From: Candidatus Celerinatantimonas neptuna
GTDB taxonomy: Bacteria > Pseudomonadota > Gammaproteobacteria > Enterobacterales > Celerinatantimonadaceae
Length of the DNA: 64,000 nt
Assembly (NCBI GenBank): GCA_911810475.1
Contig: OU461276.1
Location: 2,791,501 to 2,855,500, forward strand
Direction of reading: 5' to 3'
The position numbers were made by a program, and so were the translations under genes. Shown here one piece after another: positions 47,336-56,281 of the stretch (positions within the stretch are counted from its first letter, which is position 1; each line of letters opens with the position of its first letter). The notes beneath the pieces were generated by a model. The model saw only the letters and a program-made list of their open reading frames with translations. It did not search any database and was not told the DNA's origin.

Positions 47336-48049
47336 TTATAAAAGAACAGAATACCAAAAAACTCTACCGATGATGGTGATACGCTGTTCTTCAATTTGTC
47401 GTTGAGTATATTCTCTTGCTGGATATTCTGTTTCGTTAAAGCTGTATATACGCATTCCACCACCAGGTAAGCGATATAATTTCTTGATAAATAATTCACC
47501 ACTGTGATTTATCGCAAAAATTTTACCATCTATAAGTTCTTTGTTCCCACAATTGATGCCAACTGTAGAACCGTTGGGTAGAACTGGTTCCATGCTGTTA
47601 CCCGTTACAACTACACATACAGCATTTTCCGGTTGAACGTTGTATCTTCTCAGAGTTGATTTGGCAAATCTAAGTCTAAGCCCATGATCTAGCTCAATAT
47701 TGTCGAGTGAACCATGACCTACTGATAAATGAACTTCTGTCAGAAAAGGTATGGCCACTTCATCTTCTCCTAAAGGGGTAGAACTATCCCAGACCTGCAT
47801 ATTTCCTAATAACTCTGCATTAGGTATTGCAGCTTTCTTTTCCCCTTTCCCTGTCTGTAACCAAGAAGGATCAACCTTTAGTTTCTTACAAATGGCTATT
47901 AAGTTACTTCCTTTGGGAGTGGTATCTCCTCGTTCCCATTGAGTGACAGATGCGGCAGAAACCCCAATACTTTTGGCGATATCTTTCTGGGTTAGCTTTA
48001 GTTCATTTCGAACTCGACGAATACGTTCGCCAACAGTTTCATTTTGCAT
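47336..48049 (-). CDS. CI-like prophage repressor (HTH plus S24 peptidase)
   Basis: 237 residues. N-terminal HTH_3 (ERIRRVRNELKLTQKDIAKS, GVSAASVTQWERG, about 6-60) and a C-terminal LexA/CI-type S24 domain with the catalytic Ser in VTGNSMEPVLPNG (about 150) and Lys in GELFIKKLYR (about 190). It should hold the lysogenic state by binding the TAAG-N4-CTTA sites and be inactivated by RecA-stimulated self-cleavage; an Ala-Gly-like cleavage site is not obvious. It is divergent from the cro-like gene. Confidence 0.92.
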   Translation of the reverse strand: MQNETVGERIRRVRNELKLTQKDIAKSIGVSAASVTQWERGDTTPKGSNLIAICKKLKVDPSWLQTGKGEKKAAIPNAELLGNMQVWDSSTPLGEDEVAIPFLTEVHLSVGHGSLDNIELDHGLRLRFAKSTLRRYNVQPENAVCVVVTGNSMEPVLPNGSTVGINCGNKELIDGKIFAINHSGELFIKKLYRLPGGGMRIYSFNETEYPAREYTQRQIEEQRITIIGRVFWYSVLL

Positions 48050-48050
48050 G

Positions 48051-48111
48051 TTAGTAATCTTACATTACGTTGACATAAGTTTTCTTTTATATTTAAATGT
48101 AAGAAAACTTA
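48051..48111 (+). promoter_or_regulatory. OR-like operator region with PR promoter
   Basis: Operators TTAGTAATCTTA (48051-48062), TAAGTTTTCTTT (48076-48087) and TAAGAAAACTTA (48100-48111), 24-25 bases apart. Consensus TTGACA (48070-48075) and TTAAAT (48093-48098), spaced 17, form PR for the cro-like gene. The sites flank and overlap the promoter as in lambda OR. Confidence 0.82.
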
Positions 48112-48124
48112 TTTTCGTGGCGCT

Positions 48125-48379
48125 ATGAACAAAACTAAGGTTATCGATCAGATTGGTTCAGTCTCTAAATTGGCTGAGCTTTTAGGAATAACTCATTCAG
48201 CTGTATCTCAATGGGATGACATCATCCCTGAAAAACAAGCCCTTCGTATTTCTATTCTGACTCATGGGGCATTGGCGTATGACCCTTCGTTTTATCACTC
48301 CAATCAGCATAAGTCAGAGAAACAACCGGCACCACTACAGGGAGAAAAAGTCGATGGTAGATATCAAGGATTCAATTAA
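48125..48379 (+). CDS. Cro-like repressor
   Basis: 84 residues with an N-terminal HTH (VIDQIGSVSKLAELLGITHS, AVSQWDDIIPEKQALRI), typical of YdaS/Cro-like proteins. It is the first gene right of PR and divergent from cI. It should counter CI at the shared operators and allow lytic growth. The distal part overlaps the start of the CII-like gene in another frame. Confidence 0.8.
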   Translation: MNKTKVIDQIGSVSKLAELLGITHSAVSQWDDIIPEKQALRISILTHGALAYDPSFYHSNQHKSEKQPAPLQGEKVDGRYQGFN

Positions 48380-48806
48380 AGCGATGTGTAAGGCATATCC
48401 GGGAGGTCGTTCTGCAATGGCTGGTGGACTGGGAATGTCTTTGACCGAATTTAATAACAACCTATATGAAAAAAATGGCTGCCGATTTTTTGAAGTTGAT
48501 GAGCTGGAAGCCATGGAAGATTTATCTGGAACCAGCTTATTGGCTGAATACTTCGCCCACCGAAAAAACAAGCTATTGGTAAACATACCTGATCCAAGTG
48601 AACTAGATAACGTTGAATTGTTGCGTGTTCGCTTGAATGCATCAGCTGATGCGGGGCGCTTGAATATCACAATGGCTAAAAGCCTTGAAGATGGCCGGAT
48701 CGATGCCGACGAAGAAAAATTGCTACTCGAGCAGCTTCGCCAGTTTTTAACGAGTAAGGCCAGTGAACTTCAGGCCTTTATACAGGTTCATCGATCAGGC
48801 AAATAA
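48354..48806 (+). CDS. CII/YmfL-like phage regulator
   Basis: 150 residues from ATG 48354 with GGGAG 10 bases upstream. IKAMCKAYPGGRSAMAGGLG, then MSLTEFNNNLYEKNGCRFF and VDELEAMEDLSGTSLLAEYF match the YmfL/CII-type regulatory family found after cro in many prophages. It overlaps the cro-like gene by 26 bases. Probable transcription factor in the lysis-lysogeny switch. Confidence 0.75.
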   Translation: MVDIKDSIKAMCKAYPGGRSAMAGGLGMSLTEFNNNLYEKNGCRFFEVDELEAMEDLSGTSLLAEYFAHRKNKLLVNIPDPSELDNVELLRVRLNASADAGRLNITMAKSLEDGRIDADEEKLLLEQLRQFLTSKASELQAFIQVHRSGK

Positions 48807-48825
48807 CATCAATGGAGCAGGGCAG

Positions 48826-48993
48826 ATGATAAGAGTACTGGCATCAAAACCCAGTGAACCATTTAGCTACGAGCGAAATGTATCAGGTCACTGGGTGTCA
48901 TGTAACTACAAACGGGCTGCAGGCGTGGTAGGTGTTGTGATTCGTCATGCCAGAACATCTTTTGAAGCAGCTCATAAAAAGACCTTGGTTTAG
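48826..48993 (+). CDS. Small phage protein (55 aa)
   Basis: ATG 48826 has GGAG 8 bases upstream. Peptide MIRVLASKPSEPFSYERNVS, then basic HWVSCNYKRAAGVVG. No family recognised. It lies between the CII-like gene and the Ash/Icd-like frame on the same strand. Confidence 0.5.
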   Translation: MIRVLASKPSEPFSYERNVSGHWVSCNYKRAAGVVGVVIRHARTSFEAAHKKTLV

Positions 48994-49047
48994 GCAGGTG
49001 GAAAGGATGATCAATAATGTAGTAATGTTTAGGCTTGAGGTGAATGT

Positions 49048-49341
49048 ATGAGCATTCAATTTCTTGCGTCCTATGACAAATTGGGTAATACTTTCCCCGT
49101 CGCAGCAAAATCTGTGGCCGGGCGTGGAAACCCGAATTTCAACAGGCGTGATAACGCCAGCTTGCTAATGCTGGTTTTTTATTGCGTGCGTTTCAGCACA
49201 TCTAAGAATTATGGTGGGCTGGGCGAGGCAGCTTCGGCTGGCCGTCTCCTGTTGAGCGGTATTTCCACCCTTGTCCAGTTCACCACCAGTCGAGCGTGGA
49301 AACTCTTTGGTGGTGACTCAGATCATCAACAGGAGGCCATC
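49048..49341 (+). CDS. Icd/Ash-like leader frame, open into Rha
   Basis: ATG 49048 follows GAGGT. The peptide contains AKSVAGRGNPN, a Leu-rich stretch, GRLLLSGISTLVQF and SRAWKLFGGDSDHQQEA, the pattern of the Icd/Ash-like frames placed before regulatory genes in many prophages. It has no stop of its own: it continues in frame into Rha, giving a possible 295-aa fusion. The conserved DNA may act partly as RNA, since in P4 the ash/eta leader makes a regulatory RNA. Confidence 0.5.
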
Positions 49342-49935
49342 ATGCCGAATACAGTTTCCCTTAACCAAGTTGTATCTTCTTTACGTGTTGATCATAACCG
49401 TGCCTATGTTACATCCAACGAATTAGCCAAAGTATTTGGAAAAGAACACAAACACGTTTTACGAGACATTGAATCATTAGATTGCAGTGATGAATTCAGA
49501 GAGTCCAATTTTGGACTATCCAAATACAAAGCCGGAACTCGCCAATACAAAAACTACCACATTACCCGGGACGGCTTTGCCTTCCTTGCTATGGGCTTTA
49601 CTGGTAAAAAAGCTGCACAATTCAAAGAAGCCTATATTCAGGCCTTTAATCAGATGGAAAAGCGACTTGTGAGCAACACTAACAAGTTACCATCTCATGA
49701 TCCTATCGACTCAGTAGATTTTGCTCGTCAGCGTTGGTTTGTTGAAGTTCAGAATGGTGTTGTAACTAATAAACGTTTACTTAATACCGATGAGTACCTG
49801 TTTAACCGAAAGCAGTTTATTAGCTTTTTTAAAGAGCCGGGAGTCGGGTTCAATCAGATAGATCAGTTAATGGAACTTTCTCAGGCTGTCAATGAACGCT
49901 TGGTCAAACTTGTTCAGCTGGAGGGAAAACAATGA
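49342..49935 (+). CDS. Rha-family phage regulatory protein
   Basis: 197 residues from ATG 49342, selected for the perfect AGGAGG 5 bases upstream. N-terminal Rha domain: VTSNELAKVFGKEHKHVLRD, YKNYHITRDGFAFLAMGFTG, KKAAQFKEAYIQAFNQME. Rha proteins interfere with phage growth in IHF-lacking hosts and act as regulators. The C-terminal 70 residues are specific. Its stop overlaps the O-like gene (ATGA). Confidence 0.88.
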   Translation: MPNTVSLNQVVSSLRVDHNRAYVTSNELAKVFGKEHKHVLRDIESLDCSDEFRESNFGLSKYKAGTRQYKNYHITRDGFAFLAMGFTGKKAAQFKEAYIQAFNQMEKRLVSNTNKLPSHDPIDSVDFARQRWFVEVQNGVVTNKRLLNTDEYLFNRKQFISFFKEPGVGFNQIDQLMELSQAVNERLVKLVQLEGKQ

Positions 49936-51002
49936 ACAACGTAGTGGCTTTAAGACCAGAGTTGATATCAGGACATGGGACTGATTATCAACGGGTGACA
50001 GAGAATAAACAGGCGGGCTTTATTGTGCTGTGGCGAAGTCTATTTGAACAAGGCTGGTCTACCAACGTGTATCGGCTGGCAGCATTTGTACGTTTATTGG
50101 GGCGGGCTGCGTATCAGGATAGGGTGGTTCGGTATAAATCAAAAAGGTGGCAGCTTGGGCGCGGTCAGTTAGTTCTGAATGCCAGTGAACTGGGGCGTGA
50201 ACTACGAGATACAAATAACCGTCCCATGAATCGTTCGCAGGTTAGAAGGCTATTAGATGGTTTTAAAGATGAAGGGCTGATTGATATTGAAGGTACACCG
50301 TTTGGTTCTGTGATTACCATTTGTAATTACGATCAGTACCAGTCAATAGATGGCAATCGTCATGTTGAACCTGTCTTTGATGTGGATCACCCGATAGAAT
50401 CTGCCCAAAAAGGTGTGATGACCGACCACCTACCCGTCACACCTTCCGTCACACCCCCCGGACAACCTCAGCCCTTGGGACACGTGGCCTCAGAAGGGGA
50501 TGACGACCAACCCCCCGTCACACCTTCCGACCAGCCACCCGTCACAACAACAGAACAACCATTAAAACCATCTAGTGATCAAGAAATACTGTGTCCGGAC
50601 TCTGACGAGTCCGAACCCGACAGTTCCCCACTTGCGTTTAACCGTGATGATTTAAAAACGGCGAGTTGGATGGCCAAGCGGGTTGTTCAAATTCATCAGC
50701 AGGAGCAATTACCAGGCAAGGTACCGGTTCCTAATTTGAAAAGCTGGGCAACCATAATTAGCCGAATGCGCCGGCTCGATAAGCTGAGTCATCATGATAT
50801 TTGCATGTTGTTTGACTGGTGCAGTCGGGATGATTTTGAGCGGGCCAATGTGCGAAGCCCTGAGAAGTTGCGTAAGCGATTTGCTGAACTGTGGTTGAAG
50901 GCATTTTCTGGGCCGAAGCGGCGCGAAGATATCGATGATGACGAAGATATGAGCTGGATGAACGGCGTCACAATTCCAACGCAACATGGGGGCAAACGCT
51001 GA
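49932..51002 (+). CDS. Phage replication initiator (O-like)
   Basis: 356 residues. An N-terminal winged-helix domain (WRSLFEQGWSTNVYRLAAFV, NASELGRELRDTNNRPMNRS, RLLDGFKDEGLIDI), a Pro/Thr-rich linker (about 160-210; here an iteron-type origin might lie) and a helical C-terminus (NLKSWATIISRMRRLDKLSH). This is the DnaT/O-like layout: origin binding and hand-over to the helicase loader. It is coupled to the P-like gene, sharing one base at TGATG. Confidence 0.8.
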   Translation: MNNVVALRPELISGHGTDYQRVTENKQAGFIVLWRSLFEQGWSTNVYRLAAFVRLLGRAAYQDRVVRYKSKRWQLGRGQLVLNASELGRELRDTNNRPMNRSQVRRLLDGFKDEGLIDIEGTPFGSVITICNYDQYQSIDGNRHVEPVFDVDHPIESAQKGVMTDHLPVTPSVTPPGQPQPLGHVASEGDDDQPPVTPSDQPPVTTTEQPLKPSSDQEILCPDSDESEPDSSPLAFNRDDLKTASWMAKRVVQIHQQEQLPGKVPVPNLKSWATIISRMRRLDKLSHHDICMLFDWCSRDDFERANVRSPEKLRKRFAELWLKAFSGPKRREDIDDDEDMSWMNGVTIPTQHGGKR

Positions 51003-51628
51003 TGCAATCAATTCAGGAAACTATACAACACAACCCATTGAGCCCGATGTCTTCATGTGTACAACAGCAAGTACCCAGTGCATCTGATGGTGAATTTTTT
51101 ATTGAGGTGTGGCGGCAGCTTAAAGTGGCTTTCCCTGCATGGCGGCAGGCTTTTCCAAGTAAAACCGCTGAACAGTCAGCCAAACGAGTCTGGCTTATTG
51201 CCTTGATTGAAAATGATATCACTCGTGATGAACAGATTCAGATTGGCCTGCGAATCGCCCGTCAGATGGAAATACCCTTTTTCCCCAGTCCGGGGCAGTT
51301 TATCAAGTGGTGTAAGCCAACACCTGAAATGTTAGGGCTACCCGATTTTGAAAGTGCTTATCGGCAGGCGATTACATTGCGTCCTCATCATGCAGTGGTT
51401 AAAGCGGCCATAAGAGCTACCCGCTATGAGCGTGGCGTTTTGCGGGAAGCTGAGTTTAGACGAATCTTCGAACGTTCATATGACATTATCTGCCGACGTT
51501 ATGCTCGTGGAGAAGATATTGATGAGGCGATATCAGCGGCTATGCCGTATAAAGCAGCATTTCGTCCGGTAAGCCGAGAGAAAGGGTTAGAGCACGTGGC
51601 CATGTTACGACGAAAGCTCATGCGATAA
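51002..51628 (+). CDS. Replication protein P-like helicase loader
   Basis: 208 residues with FIEVWRQLKVAFPAWRQAFP, TRDEQIQIGLRIARQME, FFPSPGQFIKWCKPTPE and GLEHVAMLRRKLMR, the signature of lambda P-type proteins. It would recruit host DnaB to the phage origin bound by the O-like protein. Confidence 0.88.
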   Translation: MQSIQETIQHNPLSPMSSCVQQQVPSASDGEFFIEVWRQLKVAFPAWRQAFPSKTAEQSAKRVWLIALIENDITRDEQIQIGLRIARQMEIPFFPSPGQFIKWCKPTPEMLGLPDFESAYRQAITLRPHHAVVKAAIRATRYERGVLREAEFRRIFERSYDIICRRYARGEDIDEAISAAMPYKAAFRPVSREKGLEHVAMLRRKLMR

Positions 51629-51691
51629 AGATGATCGGTTATCAATGTGGCTTGCCAACCTCAACCACGTAGTTGAAATGATATTAATGGC

Positions 51692-51859
51692 GTGAAGCAG
51701 TTAAAAGGTGTTGCAGCAAAAGCTAATGCTGTGCGATCGGATAACCTGGAAAGGGGCATAGTTGAGTACCTGACGACAAAAACTTCGATGCGACAGGTGG
51801 CGGCTAAATGGGGATTGAGTACAACGACACTGTGCAGGCATCTGGGGACATTGAATTAG
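51692..51859 (+). CDS. Small HTH protein (55 aa)
   Basis: GTG 51692 to TAG 51859. The peptide contains DNLERGIVEYLTTKTSMRQV, AAKWGLSTTTLCRHLG, a helix-turn-helix of the Psq/HTH_23 kind. The start is uncertain; no clear ribosome-binding site. A further short frame follows at about 51850-51972. Confidence 0.45.
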   Translation: MKQLKGVAAKANAVRSDNLERGIVEYLTTKTSMRQVAAKWGLSTTTLCRHLGTLN

Positions 51860-52220
51860 GTGACAAGGAAGGAATTGTTGAGAAAGCATGGGGAGAGGTG
51901 TTGATTAATCATGTCGAGATCACCGAAAGGCTTCAGGGAATTCATTTAGGAAAATCTATTGTGTTAGATTAATTATTGATAGTAAATTCAATTAAATAAA
52001 GTTGATTTTTAAATGGTTACCATGATTTAACTGGAATAAATGTTAATATATTGCCAATAATTTTATTGGCAATATATCTGGTATTATACAAGACTTAGTT
52101 TTGAAGTGGCCTATTGATGTTTTGATTTAGTTGTTGAGGAAATCGAATTTAAAAATATAGTAGTCACTGCCTTTGATTGGTATTTAGAAAGATAAATTTT
52201 AAAATCAAAAGGAGTAAACA

Positions 52221-52643
52221 ATGTCTAATTTTTCTTGTTATATTACAATTATTAATAATACAAAGTCAGAAATGATTAATGGTAAGGCTAAAGAATCATA
52301 CGGAGAGTATAAAAGTCGTCCTTCAAATAATCTTAGTGCTAATGGAGGGCAGACTGAATTTAGGCTTGCCGATAAATCAGGCCCAGCAGGATCTACTGGA
52401 GATACAACGTATGATTTGTACAATCATACTATTAAATTTAAGTATGATTGTCCTTGGGGAAGTTCATCGAATCAATTACAGGCTGATGTTCCTGATGGAC
52501 TTAAAGCGAAGATAAAAATTACTTATTATGGGAAGAATTCTGAACATTATATAACATCAATACCTTCTGGTAAGGATGGGCAATATCCATCAGATGGGCA
52601 TCCGTTGAGTGGAGTATTTATTGTTGAAGATGTACCCAAATAG
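52221..52643 (+). CDS. Aegerolysin-family protein
   Basis: 140 residues. The beta-sandwich pattern CYITIINNTKSEMINGKAKE, the acidic loop and the family signature YDCPWGSSSNQ (about 75-85) with ITYYGKN near 107 match ostreolysin and other aegerolysins. These bind lipids such as sphingomyelin or ceramide phosphoethanolamine, and some permeabilise membranes with a MACPF partner. No signal peptide and no MACPF gene nearby. GGAG lies 8 bases before the ATG. It is a moron between replication and late genes. Confidence 0.82.
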   Translation: MSNFSCYITIINNTKSEMINGKAKESYGEYKSRPSNNLSANGGQTEFRLADKSGPAGSTGDTTYDLYNHTIKFKYDCPWGSSSNQLQADVPDGLKAKIKITYYGKNSEHYITSIPSGKDGQYPSDGHPLSGVFIVEDVPK

Positions 52644-52925
52644 ATAATTAGGATAAGTAATATCGATATTGGCTAGACTGGCGATAGTATAGTGGTTATT
52701 AGCATAAATATTTATGTCAGTTATTTATCAAGCTTTGAAGCTCGATAATGGTTGTATATTAATTAAGCCGAGTAACTTTGACACTTGGCTTAATTATAAT
52801 CTGAATTACCATTTTTCAAATGGTTTTTAGTTTCAGTAATATATCTGTACATTATGTTTTTTTGGTTATTGTCTGTTTTATATCAAAATTTATTCTAGAT
52901 TCAGAATCGGATATCAGGAAAAGTT

Positions 52926-53177
52926 TTGATTTTAACGACCAAAGCTATAGTTCAACCAGAACTGAAAGAACTTATTATTCCATTGCAGGCATATTGGGGT
53001 AGGGTCATTACTCGCAAAATAGATGGTGTTGAGGTACATCACTTGATTGGCCATGGCGTGAGTGCTATGGGGACAAAAACTCATGACTTGTTCACAATTC
53101 CATTATGTCATGAAGAGTATATGAATTTACACCTGGTGGGGGCAACAGTGGGAAAAACGGCATTCATCGCAGATTGA
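52926..53177 (+). CDS. DUF968-like HNH phage protein, truncated
   Basis: 83 residues opening with TTG. VEVHHLIGHGVSAMGTKTHD then LFTIPLCHEEYMNLH matches the HH and second-His part of DUF968-type HNH nucleases (NinX/Rap-like), which process recombination intermediates. The usual Cys pair before the HH is missing, and the end after the second His is short. Probably a decayed copy. Confidence 0.5.
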   Translation: MILTTKAIVQPELKELIIPLQAYWGRVITRKIDGVEVHHLIGHGVSAMGTKTHDLFTIPLCHEEYMNLHLVGATVGKTAFIAD

Positions 53178-53570
53178 GTTTGTTTTTAGGACATTGGGAA
53201 GAGCTTGTGAGTTTGGGGGTAGAAAGTTTTTAAATTGACATTCTGGTGTAATTGGACAGGTCGGAAGTTTTGTTTTCTCGCTCTAATTCGGGCTGGCTGA
53301 TTATGTTGAATGAGTTCTGCCCCAATCCTGTTTACGAACTAATAAATTTGTCTGTTTTTGTCTCAATTGTTCAGACCAAGCAATGACTAAGTAGTGTTGT
53401 AGGTGCATAATAACAAACTATATAGTCATCTGTGTGGTTAGCCATGACATCATCGGTATTTTGTCATAACTGATTTTTCTATATAAAATTCATTGAATTG
53501 CAAGCTCACTGATTAAAGGAAGCTGAAATTAGGTGGCTATTCACTATACATTATGTAACAGGAGCAAATT
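53178..53570. other. Intergenic gap
   Basis: About 390 bases, AT-rich. AGGAG near 53560 serves the TTG start of the next gene. No other feature was seen. Confidence 0.35.
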
Positions 53571-54050
53571 TTGACATTTCTAGTAATTGTCAGTGGAATA
53601 GCAGGTGTTCTATCTATATCAGGATTCTCATTGAAGGACTTGATTTCTTTAGTAAATGATCCAGATAAACATAAGATTGAAAATTACTTTTCTTTCCTAG
53701 AGGGGCGTCAGGTTTTAGTTGCTCCCTTTGATCAAGAAGTGACTTATGCAGTGATTCAAAGCCTTGAGTCAATTAAAAATGAAACAGAGACATGTAGACT
53801 AACACTGAAATCTGAAATGGCTTGTCATTTTTTACTGGAGCTTATTACAACTCTCAGTAAAGAATCGATGATGTTACACAAGTTTCAAAGCTCATGTAAC
53901 GACTTTTTATTCTATAAAAGACTTCAAGTCGTTCGAGTAAAGTTTGCTCGAGTCTTATGTATGTTGTGCGCTGCTTATAAAGTAGACCTGTCGGTAAATC
54001 AAAGTAGTCTTGCCCGAATGGTTTTAGAATACGGATACCGACCACGATAG
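53571..54050 (+). CDS. Hypothetical membrane-anchored protein (159 aa)
   Basis: TTG 53571 is favoured because GGAG sits 6 bases upstream. An N-terminal hydrophobic helix (FLVIVSGIAGVLSISGFSL) is followed by a soluble helical part with FSFLEGRQVLVAPFDQEVTY and several Cys. Family unknown. The next gene is 140 bases downstream and may be a partner. Confidence 0.5.
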   Translation: MTFLVIVSGIAGVLSISGFSLKDLISLVNDPDKHKIENYFSFLEGRQVLVAPFDQEVTYAVIQSLESIKNETETCRLTLKSEMACHFLLELITTLSKESMMLHKFQSSCNDFLFYKRLQVVRVKFARVLCMLCAAYKVDLSVNQSSLARMVLEYGYRPR

Positions 54051-54191
54051 AAGTTACATACAAATTGCTTAAATTGACCAGCTAATGCTTAGCACTTTCG
54101 GTTTGGTTTAATGATTACGATGGATTTGATTGAGCTTCTTACCTATTAGCTGCAATGTAGCAAGTCATTATCTGTGCAAAGGAGTGTGAAA

Positions 54192-54716
54192 ATGATTAGT
54201 AGTCCGTTATCAAATCACAGAAGTTATCTTGAGCATATTGCTCTCGAAAACTTTAAAGAGTACAACCAATTGGTTCAGAAGCAAACAGAGGAAGACAAAA
54301 GTAATATTTCCGATCAGTACCATCGATTTCGGCTGTTTCTATCGACTGTTGAGTCATTGAATAATATTCCAGAATACTTTTTCCATGATATGAAAGAATC
54401 GCAAGGTTGGAATGACCGCGATCTAACTAGAATTCTTGGCGAAATTCGGCAGAAGCACAAAGTCCTAAGAGACATAGAACAAATAGCAAATGCTTATAAA
54501 CATTCAGTTAGACATAATGTTTGTAATTTGCAGGCAAAAGATATGCAGTCATTGGGTGTTTATGTCAAGTTGGACAACGAAAAGGTTAAAGTCGACTTTG
54601 GTTTTGACTGTATTGCAGACGAAACGCTAATGAATGAAGCGTGGACGTTTTGGTTCGGTTATTTTCACAACCAAGACGTCAGTATCCTCATACCAGAAAC
54701 TGAATCGCACCGGTAA
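54192..54716 (+). CDS. Hypothetical helical protein (174 aa)
   Basis: ATG 54192 has AGGAG about 8 bases upstream; an earlier start (54174) is open. Mostly helical, with FRLFLSTVESLNNIPEYFF, KVLRDIEQIANAYKHSVRHN and a Trp/Phe-rich end (NEAWTFWFGYFHN). The helical bundle with AYKHSVRH is reminiscent of HEPN-like proteins but no catalytic motif is certain. Confidence 0.55.
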   Translation: MISSPLSNHRSYLEHIALENFKEYNQLVQKQTEEDKSNISDQYHRFRLFLSTVESLNNIPEYFFHDMKESQGWNDRDLTRILGEIRQKHKVLRDIEQIANAYKHSVRHNVCNLQAKDMQSLGVYVKLDNEKVKVDFGFDCIADETLMNEAWTFWFGYFHNQDVSILIPETESHR

Positions 54717-54741
54717 ATTCGGAGGCGGATTTGTTTGAGTC

Positions 54742-54830
54742 ATGCTGCCGTATCTTCAGCTATTTGTCGATAATAGTTTTCCTCATACTCAAGTGGCGGG
54801 ATATCACCGATTGTTCTGGCAGAACTATAA
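54742..54830 (-). mobile_element. IS3-family transposase C-terminal remnant
   Basis: The minus strand reads ARTIGDIPPLEYEENYYRQI then AEDTAA and a stop, the C-terminus of an IS3-family OrfB. The rest of the gene is absent, so only the IS end remains. Confidence 0.7.
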
Positions 54831-55726
54831 AACTATGGCCAATTTTGTTTGACCACTACACTTGCAAAAATCATCGACATGGCAGAATAATTCTACTAAT
54901 TTACGCATAGCTGGTTCCTTTGTGATTAGTCCTTCTTCGTCGAAAGATCTGATCGCAGAACCAGCTTTTAGTTCCCTTATATTCTTATCCCGAGTTCAGG
55001 TTAATAAAGTTATCCAATAGATTTTGGAATTGTTGCGTTAGTAAAAATACCTCAGAAAAATTAATGATTAATATAATTATCATGAATGCAAAAAACTCAG
55101 ATAATTAAATGATATGTACGGTTATTGTCCTGATAAAATACTCTTTTATATTTATATTTATAATTGAATAAATTGGATATAAATTTAAATAAAATATTTG
55201 CAATAATTTAAAGGAACGGTGATAATTATTTGATTAATTTTGTAATATGCTAACTGATTAAAAGTTTGATGTTTGAACAGTGATTTGGTTATTGACTAAA
55301 AAATAAAATCAATTAGGGAATTACTCCTGCGTGGAGGTCTGGAATTTGTGTCTTCCAGTGATTTAAGCCTAAGGTGGCAATGGAAATAGACGCAAATCAA
55401 CAACAATAAATTTATTTATATTATCTTTTCATCTTTGCCGGTTGTTATTTTTATTCTCATAAAATATATTGAAAGGAAGTAACTTGATCTTAATTATTTT
55501 TTTGCCTGTAATAACCCTATTTAACTTTAGTTTTATAGCAGATAAATATTCTGAATGTACATTGACCGAATTAGAACCCATTTCCAAGACATTGCTGACC
55601 AAAGACAATGTGCCAAAGGGACCTATTATCTGGTAAGACTTCATCGTTTGTAGAGCCATATGGTTTATCCCATAATGATGAATATCATTCTGTTTAAAAT
55701 GGTGTTTAATATTTGAGTATATATTC
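54831..55726. other. AT-rich gap of about 900 bases
   Basis: Very AT-rich between about 55050 and 55700. No gene, RNA or clear regulatory element was supported; a minus-strand open frame at 55429-55809 overlaps the next gene and looks accidental. Confidence 0.4.
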
Positions 55727-56281
55727 ATGTTTAATGATCCTATAGAAGCTTGGCACGATGCTTTTTGTTCCATTCGCTCACGAACAGGTAACGGTAGCAG
55801 TGGTATCACATGGGATGTGATACAAGGTGAGTTGGCTAAAGTTAAACATACAGTTTTAGCTTTACCGTCAAAGCAACTGGATATTGGGATGGTGATGTTT
55901 GCTCCTGATGATGCTCAAGGGAATTACCTGAGTAGGGTAGAGCAGTTTATCTATCGTTGTTTACTTGATTTAAAACCAGAACGTTCCAATAGCTTAAAAC
56001 AAATCCGTCGCTTGTCTATGCTGGTGGATGCTTTGATCATCCGTTGTCGTCGAGAAATGAATGATCATGATTCAAAAATCACGGATGTTGAAATTGCTGC
56101 AAGCTTAGGGATTTTTCCATCTGCATATAATCGGGACTATCAAAGTGATGCGAACTTTGTGATGGAGCAATTGAAATGTTACGCGGGGGATGCATTGGTC
56201 GAAGTGAGTATTACATGTAATAAGATTAAAAAAGGGTATTATCAATCTGACAATCAGTCTGTCAGGATGGATAATAAATGA
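55727..56281 (+). CDS. Phage protein of unknown function (184 aa), possible late regulator
   Basis: ATG 55727. Soluble and helical, with EAWHDAFCSIRSRTGNGSSG, EQFIYRCLLDLKPERSN, RRLSMLVDALIIRCRREMND and ASLGIFPSAYNRDY. I do not recognise the family. Its site between the replication and lysis regions is where lambdoid phages keep the Q antiterminator. Confidence 0.55.
   Translation: MFNDPIEAWHDAFCSIRSRTGNGSSGITWDVIQGELAKVKHTVLALPSKQLDIGMVMFAPDDAQGNYLSRVEQFIYRCLLDLKPERSNSLKQIRRLSMLVDALIIRCRREMNDHDSKITDVEIAASLGIFPSAYNRDYQSDANFVMEQLKCYAGDALVEVSITCNKIKKGYYQSDNQSVRMDNK

Noticed and set aside
52820-53002. A 60-aa membrane-like frame before the DUF968-like gene
   Set aside because: It overlaps the DUF968-like frame, which has clear motif support; the hydrophobic character follows from T-rich DNA.
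55429-55809. A minus-strand 126-aa frame in the AT-rich gap
   Set aside because: It overlaps the start of the better-supported plus-strand gene and has the Lys/Asn/Ile bias of random AT-rich DNA.
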